From a virus, in the IMG/VR virus record IMGVR_UViG_3300047300_000501, positions 1-64,000 of that record: a DNA stretch of 64,000 nt; one strand, written 5' to 3'. Shown here piece after piece: positions 59,760 to 64,000 of this stretch. A program made the position numbers and the translations under genes. A model generated the notes under the pieces. That model worked only from the letters and a program-made list of their open reading frames with translations. It made no database searches and was not told where the DNA came from. Positions within the stretch are counted from its first letter, which is position 1; each line of letters opens with the position of its first letter.

Positions 59760-60622
59760 ATGTTGAGTCTGAAGTTGACTCTGACTATATAATCTTTTGC
59801 CCATTCCATAATAATAATCGCACACCCGCAGGAGAAGTTGACAAGAATAATGGCACATTTTTCTGTTTTGCTTGTCACCATGTAGCAGACTTAGTAGAGT
59901 TTGTAATGCACACATCAAATCGGACCTACTTTGAGTCTATTAGATTTATTAAAAGTAAAGAAACAGAACAAGATTTAGAGCGGGATATTAATCAAAAGTT
60001 AGTTGCCAAACCAGACTTTGTTCCGTTTGATGAACTTATCTTAAAGCGTTTGCATAAAAATGTATACGATTCCAATAAAGCAAAAGCCTATTATGCTTAT
60101 AGAAAAATCAATCCAGATTCTATTCTTAAGTTTGGACTAGGATATTCTGAAAAGCAAGACATGGTAACTGTTCCAGTTCACAGTCCAGATGGAATGCCAG
60201 TTGGCTTTGTTGGTCGTTCAATTGAGGGCAAAGAGTTTAAGAATACTCCAGGACTTCCAAAAGCCAAAACTCTTTTTAATCTTAATAGGGTCAAGACTGC
60301 TGATAGAGTATACGTGGTAGAGTCATCATTTGATGCTATTAGATTAGATCAGGTAGGATTTCCAGCGGTAGCAACGCTTGGATCAAATGTATCCAACATA
60401 CAAATAGAATTGCTTCAGAAGTACTTTAACAATATAATTGTTATTGCAGATAACGATGAGGCAGGAGGAAACATGAAAGATAAGATAATTGAAAAACTTG
60501 GATCTCGTGTTTCTGTTATACAACTAAATAAAGAATATAAGGACATTGGAGATATGCTAGATGAGGACATTAAGCAATTAGAGTTCTCATTTGACAAATC
60601 AATCATGTCTATGCTAAACTAA
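59678..60622 (+). CDS. dnaG: DnaG-type DNA primase (314 aa)
   Basis: CHC2-type zinc finger: C41-x2-H44 (CPFHNNNRTPAG) and C63-x2-C66 (FCFACHH). The TOPRIM core follows at about residues 205-285: VYVVESSFDAIRLDQVGFPA, VATLGSN and IIVIADNDEAGGN, with the expected E and DxD. It makes RNA primers for replication. Short for DnaG; the helicase-binding C-terminal domain appears missing. Start 59678 keeps the zinc-finger flank; the 82-base overlap with 59433 is large but frame-consistent. Confidence 0.85.
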   Translation: MDNRDRRKQANIYTKEQIKRVLSGTGINVESEVDSDYIIFCPFHNNNRTPAGEVDKNNGTFFCFACHHVADLVEFVMHTSNRTYFESIRFIKSKETEQDLERDINQKLVAKPDFVPFDELILKRLHKNVYDSNKAKAYYAYRKINPDSILKFGLGYSEKQDMVTVPVHSPDGMPVGFVGRSIEGKEFKNTPGLPKAKTLFNLNRVKTADRVYVVESSFDAIRLDQVGFPAVATLGSNVSNIQIELLQKYFNNIIVIADNDEAGGNMKDKIIEKLGSRVSVIQLNKEYKDIGDMLDEDIKQLEFSFDKSIMSMLN

Positions 60623-60647
60623 TACAACAACAACAAAGGAGAAATAT

Positions 60648-61301
60648 ATGAGCGTAATTAAGGGACTCAAAGATATCAACGCCCTGCTCGACAAGCCAAA
60701 GTATGAAAGCACAGGACAAAAGGTCCGTTGGGTAAAGTTATCTGATGGACAGTCAGCAAAGGTTCGTTTTGTAGAAGAACTTGATGCAGATTCAGCACAC
60801 TATAATGAAAGTCGTGGACTTTCTGTTGTAGTCTCAGAACACACTAATCCAAAGGATTATAAGCGCAAGGCTGCATGTACAATGGAGTCTGAAGGACGTT
60901 GCTTCGGTTGCGAAATGGCAAAGAAGGAGCCTAAGAGTGGTTGGAGAGCACGTTTGCGCTTCTACTGTAACGTTCTTATGAACGACGGACTCGAAGATCC
61001 ATACATTGCTGTATGGTCACAGGGAATCTCAAAGCAGTCAGCATTCAACAACATTCGTGAATATGCACTTGATACAGGTAGCATTTCAAATCTTGAGTGG
61101 AAGTTAAAGCGTAATGGACAGGGAACTGAAACCAACTACACACTTCTTCCAAGCAAGCCAGATGCAGAGCCATTCAATTGGGATGGTTTTGAATACTTCA
61201 ACCTAGAAAAGGTTGTTCGTGAAGTTCCATATCCAGAGCAAGAAGCATTCTACTTTGGGTTTGATACTCCATCCGTTACCAGCACAAATATTGACTGGTA
61301 A
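60648..61301 (+). CDS. Single-strand DNA-binding protein, gp32-like zinc site
   Basis: GLKDINALLDKPKYESTGQK, then VRWVKLSDGQSAKVRFVEEL as the OB-fold entry. The likely zinc ligands H65, C77, C85 and C88 (SEH...AAC...GRCFGC) nearly repeat the H64-C77-C87-C90 set of T4 gp32. The C-terminal tail ends STNIDW and is only weakly acidic. Lies between primase and polymerase genes with AAAGGAG before its ATG. Confidence 0.75.
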   Translation: MSVIKGLKDINALLDKPKYESTGQKVRWVKLSDGQSAKVRFVEELDADSAHYNESRGLSVVVSEHTNPKDYKRKAACTMESEGRCFGCEMAKKEPKSGWRARLRFYCNVLMNDGLEDPYIAVWSQGISKQSAFNNIREYALDTGSISNLEWKLKRNGQGTETNYTLLPSKPDAEPFNWDGFEYFNLEKVVREVPYPEQEAFYFGFDTPSVTSTNIDW

Positions 61302-61304
61302 TAG

Positions 61305-64000
61305 ATGAATTACGTAGGCTTACACGTACATACCCACTATTCCCTCTTTGACGGAATCGCTACTCCAGAAGAATACATTGACCGTGCAGTTGAGTTAGGG
61401 ATGCCAGCAATTGCCATCACTGACCACGGTACTTTATCTGGGCATAGGGAACTGCACCGTATTGCAAAAGCGAAGGGTATTAAGCCTATCCTTGGTGTAG
61501 AAGGCTATATGTGTCAAGATAGATTTGATACTAGAGATAAGTCTGAAAGAGACGGAGATCTAGATCTAGTCTACAACCATATAGTTCTTCTCGCCAAGAA
61601 CCAAATTGGTCTAGAGAACCTTAACAAAATTAATGAGATTGCATGGACAGAAGGTTATTTCAAGAAGCCAAGGTTTGACTTTGATATTCTTGAAAAATAC
61701 TCAGAGGGTATCATTGTTACTTCTGCATGCCCAAGTAGCGTACTTGTAAAGGCTCTTGAGAATAATGAATTTGCGGTAGCAAAGAAGCACATTGAATGGT
61801 TTAAGCGGGTATTTAATGATGACTACTATATTGAGGTCATGCCACATAATCAGGCAGAAATCAATAAGCAGTTAATTCAGTTGGCAGATGAGTTTGGTGT
61901 TCAGGTTGTAGTTACTCCTGACTGCCACCACAGTTCTGTCGATCAGAAGGAGATTCAAGAATTCAAACTTCTGTTAAATACACATGTCAAAATAGACAAA
62001 GAGCATACATTTGAAAAGTCAAAGAAGTTTGACAATATGATGGAACGCTTGGATTACCTATACGGACATGATCGTCAAATTACATTCAATGAGTTTGACA
62101 TTCATCTTCTTTCGTACGAAGAGATGAAGTCTGCAATGGAAGCACAGGGTATTGATAGACCAGATATTTATTCCAATACTCTTTCCATTGCTGAAAAAGT
62201 TGGGGACTATGGAATTCAAGAAGGCTTAGACCTTCTTCCAGCACAGTACAAGGATCCAGATGGAGAACTAAGAGAAGCAGCGTTTGCAGGTTTGATTGAT
62301 AGAGATGTAAATACTAAAGAGTATCACGATAGGCTAGAAGAAGAACTAAAGGTTATTAAGGATAAGAAGTTTGCACCTTACTTCCTGGTAGTTCGTAACA
62401 TGATTGCATGGGCTAAACGAGAAGGCATCATGGTTGGTCCTGGTCGTGGTTCTGCTGCAGGCTCTTTGCTTTGCTATGCATTAGAGATTACTGATATTGA
62501 TCCAATTAAGCATGGACTTTTGTTCTTCCGCTTTATCAATCCAGAGCGTAATGACTTCCCAGATATTGATACAGATATTCAAGACTCTCGTCGTGAAGAG
62601 GTAAAAGATTATCTTGTTAGACAGTATCGACATGTTGCATCTATTGCTACATTCCTTTCCTTTAAAGATAAGGGTGTTGTACGAGATGTTGCACGAGTAT
62701 TAAACATTCCTCTTACAGATGTTAACAAGGTTCTTAAACTTGTAGACACTTGGGATGAATTCTGTACATCAAAAACAACACGGGAGTTCCGTGAGAAATA
62801 TCCAGAGGTAGAAATTTATGGAGAGCAATTACGTGGTCGTATTAGAGGTACTGGCATTCACGCTGCTGGTGTTGTCACTAGTAAAGATCCTATTTTTAGG
62901 TACGCACCAATGGAAACACGTTCTTCTACTGGCAGCGATGAGCGTATTCCTGTTGTTGCGGTGGACATGGAAGAGGCTGAAAAGATTGGTCTTATCAAGA
63001 TCGACGCACTTGGACTTAAAACTTTAAGTGTTGTTAAAGATGCTTTAGAAATTATTCAGGAGCGAGATGGTAAATTTATCGACCCTCTTAAGATTCCAAT
63101 GGATGATCCAAACGTCTATCAAATGCTTTCTGACGGATATACAAAGGGTGTCTTCCAGTGTGAAGCAGCACCATACACCAACCTTCTTGTAAAGATGGGT
63201 GTAAAAAATCTTGCTGAACTTGCTGCTTCAAATGCTCTAGTTCGTCCAGGTGCTATGAACACAATTGGAAAAGATTATATTGAACGTAAGCATGGTCGTC
63301 AAAATATTGGCTATACTCACCAGGTACTAAAAGATTTTACGGAGGAGACCTATGGTTGTATTCTTTACCAGGAACAAGTTATGCAGGCATGCGTATCCCT
63401 TGGCGGTATGTCCATGTCGGAGGCAGATAAAGTTAGAAAGATCATTGGAAAGAAAAAAGATGCTAAAGAGTTTGATGTGTTTCAGGATAAATTCATTGAG
63501 GGTGCATCTCGCTTTGTTTCTCCTAATATTGCTCGTGACCTGTGGCATGACTTTGAAGCGCATGCAGGATACTCATTTAATAAATCACACGCCGTTGCCT
63601 ACTCCACTCTTTCATACTGGACAGCATGGTTAAAATATCACTACCCACTAGAGTTTATGTACTCATTACTAAAGAATGAAAAGGATAAAGATGCGAGAAC
63701 TGAATATCTTATTGAAGCAAAAAGAATGGGGATTAGCATTAAACTTCCTCACATTAATGATTCAGATATCGATTTTAAAATTGAGGGTAAAGGGATTAGG
63801 TTTGGTCTGTCTGGGATTAAGTATATTTCCGACAAGATTGCAGAAAGGTACATTTCAGCAAGACCCTTTGATTCGTATGCTCAACTTGAGGAGTTTACTT
63901 TTACAAAAGGAAACGGAGTTAACTCTCGTGCTCTACAAGCACTACGAATTATCGGCGCAGCAACGTTTAAAGATAATCCAAGAAATGAACAAGAGATCAA
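61305..64000 (+). CDS. dnaE: DNA polymerase III alpha subunit, N-terminal part
   Basis: The gene starts 4 bases after the SSB stop and runs off the right edge (about 898 codons visible). The PHP domain has GLHVHTHYSLFDG, AITDHG, GVEGYM and TPDCHH, so the metal-binding set looks intact, as in bacteria where it proofreads. The polymerase core shows GPGRGSAAGSL (about 377), PDIDTDIQDSRR (about 420, two catalytic Asp) and KIDALGLKTL (D near 566). HAGYSFNKSHAVAYS comes later. Replicates the phage genome. Confidence 0.93.
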   Translation, partial: MNYVGLHVHTHYSLFDGIATPEEYIDRAVELGMPAIAITDHGTLSGHRELHRIAKAKGIKPILGVEGYMCQDRFDTRDKSERDGDLDLVYNHIVLLAKNQIGLENLNKINEIAWTEGYFKKPRFDFDILEKYSEGIIVTSACPSSVLVKALENNEFAVAKKHIEWFKRVFNDDYYIEVMPHNQAEINKQLIQLADEFGVQVVVTPDCHHSSVDQKEIQEFKLLLNTHVKIDKEHTFEKSKKFDNMMERLDYLYGHDRQITFNEFDIHLLSYEEMKSAMEAQGIDRPDIYSNTLSIAEKVGDYGIQEGLDLLPAQYKDPDGELREAAFAGLIDRDVNTKEYHDRLEEELKVIKDKKFAPYFLVVRNMIAWAKREGIMVGPGRGSAAGSLLCYALEITDIDPIKHGLLFFRFINPERNDFPDIDTDIQDSRREEVKDYLVRQYRHVASIATFLSFKDKGVVRDVARVLNIPLTDVNKVLKLVDTWDEFCTSKTTREFREKYPEVEIYGEQLRGRIRGTGIHAAGVVTSKDPIFRYAPMETRSSTGSDERIPVVAVDMEEAEKIGLIKIDALGLKTLSVVKDALEIIQERDGKFIDPLKIPMDDPNVYQMLSDGYTKGVFQCEAAPYTNLLVKMGVKNLAELAASNALVRPGAMNTIGKDYIERKHGRQNIGYTHQVLKDFTEETYGCILYQEQVMQACVSLGGMSMSEADKVRKIIGKKKDAKEFDVFQDKFIEGASRFVSPNIARDLWHDFEAHAGYSFNKSHAVAYSTLSYWTAWLKYHYPLEFMYSLLKNEKDKDARTEYLIEAKRMGISIKLPHINDSDIDFKIEGKGIRFGLSGIKYISDKIAERYISARPFDSYAQLEEFTFTKGNGVNSRALQALRIIGAATFKDNPRNEQEI

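Overview
This window is part of an AT-rich, tightly packed tailed-phage genome with a siphovirus (long, non-contractile tail) virion. The evidence is an HK97-type portal, protease and capsid series, a tail-tube gene, tail-assembly chaperones, a 2310-residue tape measure, and many TAATG/ATGA stop-start overlaps. The host cannot be read directly. Leaderless-type promoters, GlxR/Crp-like 16-bp sites and a DnaE-type polymerase with an intact-looking PHP domain would fit an actinobacterium; this is inference. No terminase, tRNA, integrase or CRISPR array was seen, so the terminase must lie outside the window.

Layout: (1) 1-4350, early/accessory region. Runs of very small genes, mostly on the minus strand and many under 60 codons, are separated by three regulatory regions. 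These share TTGACT-type promoters, CRP-like palindromes, a GC-rich CCTCGGGCCCC element and DnaA-box-like repeats. (2) 4361-14251, first adhesion cassette: membrane protein, KGDT-domain and collagen-like fibre proteins, a PASTA/(VTP)n protein ending in a Hint domain, then an SGNH hydrolase, a 2OG-Fe(II) oxygenase and a GT61-cupin fusion. (3) 14298-14861, a minus-strand secreted lysozyme-like gene. (4) 14977-26714, second adhesion cassette: long fibres, an fn3/(FGFSP)n protein with the same C-terminal Hint domain, two pairs of tandem paralogues and a glycosyltransferase. (5) 26811-29372, B12-dependent ribonucleotide reductase and another 2OG oxygenase. (6) 29388-42603, large LamG-like protein, portal, protease/scaffold, capsid, head-tail joining proteins, tail tube and chaperones. 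(7) 42623-56996, tape measure and tail-tip proteins. (8) 56996-64000, zinc-ribbon and DNA-binding proteins, then a replisome: DnaB-like helicase, primase, single-strand-binding protein and DNA polymerase III alpha, which runs off the window.

The most unusual points are as follows. Two otherwise unrelated low-complexity adhesins share a 186-residue intein-like Hint domain that ends in His-Asn plus one Lys, so normal splicing is impossible. An extended -10 motif (TGnTATAAT) sits 5-9 bases before about fifteen start codons, as expected for leaderless mRNAs. The early promoters place CRP-like sites at helically phased distances. A scaffold appears to be nested in frame in the protease gene. The two tail-assembly chaperones are separate paralogous genes rather than a frameshift pair.

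All functions are from reading motifs by eye; no database search was possible.
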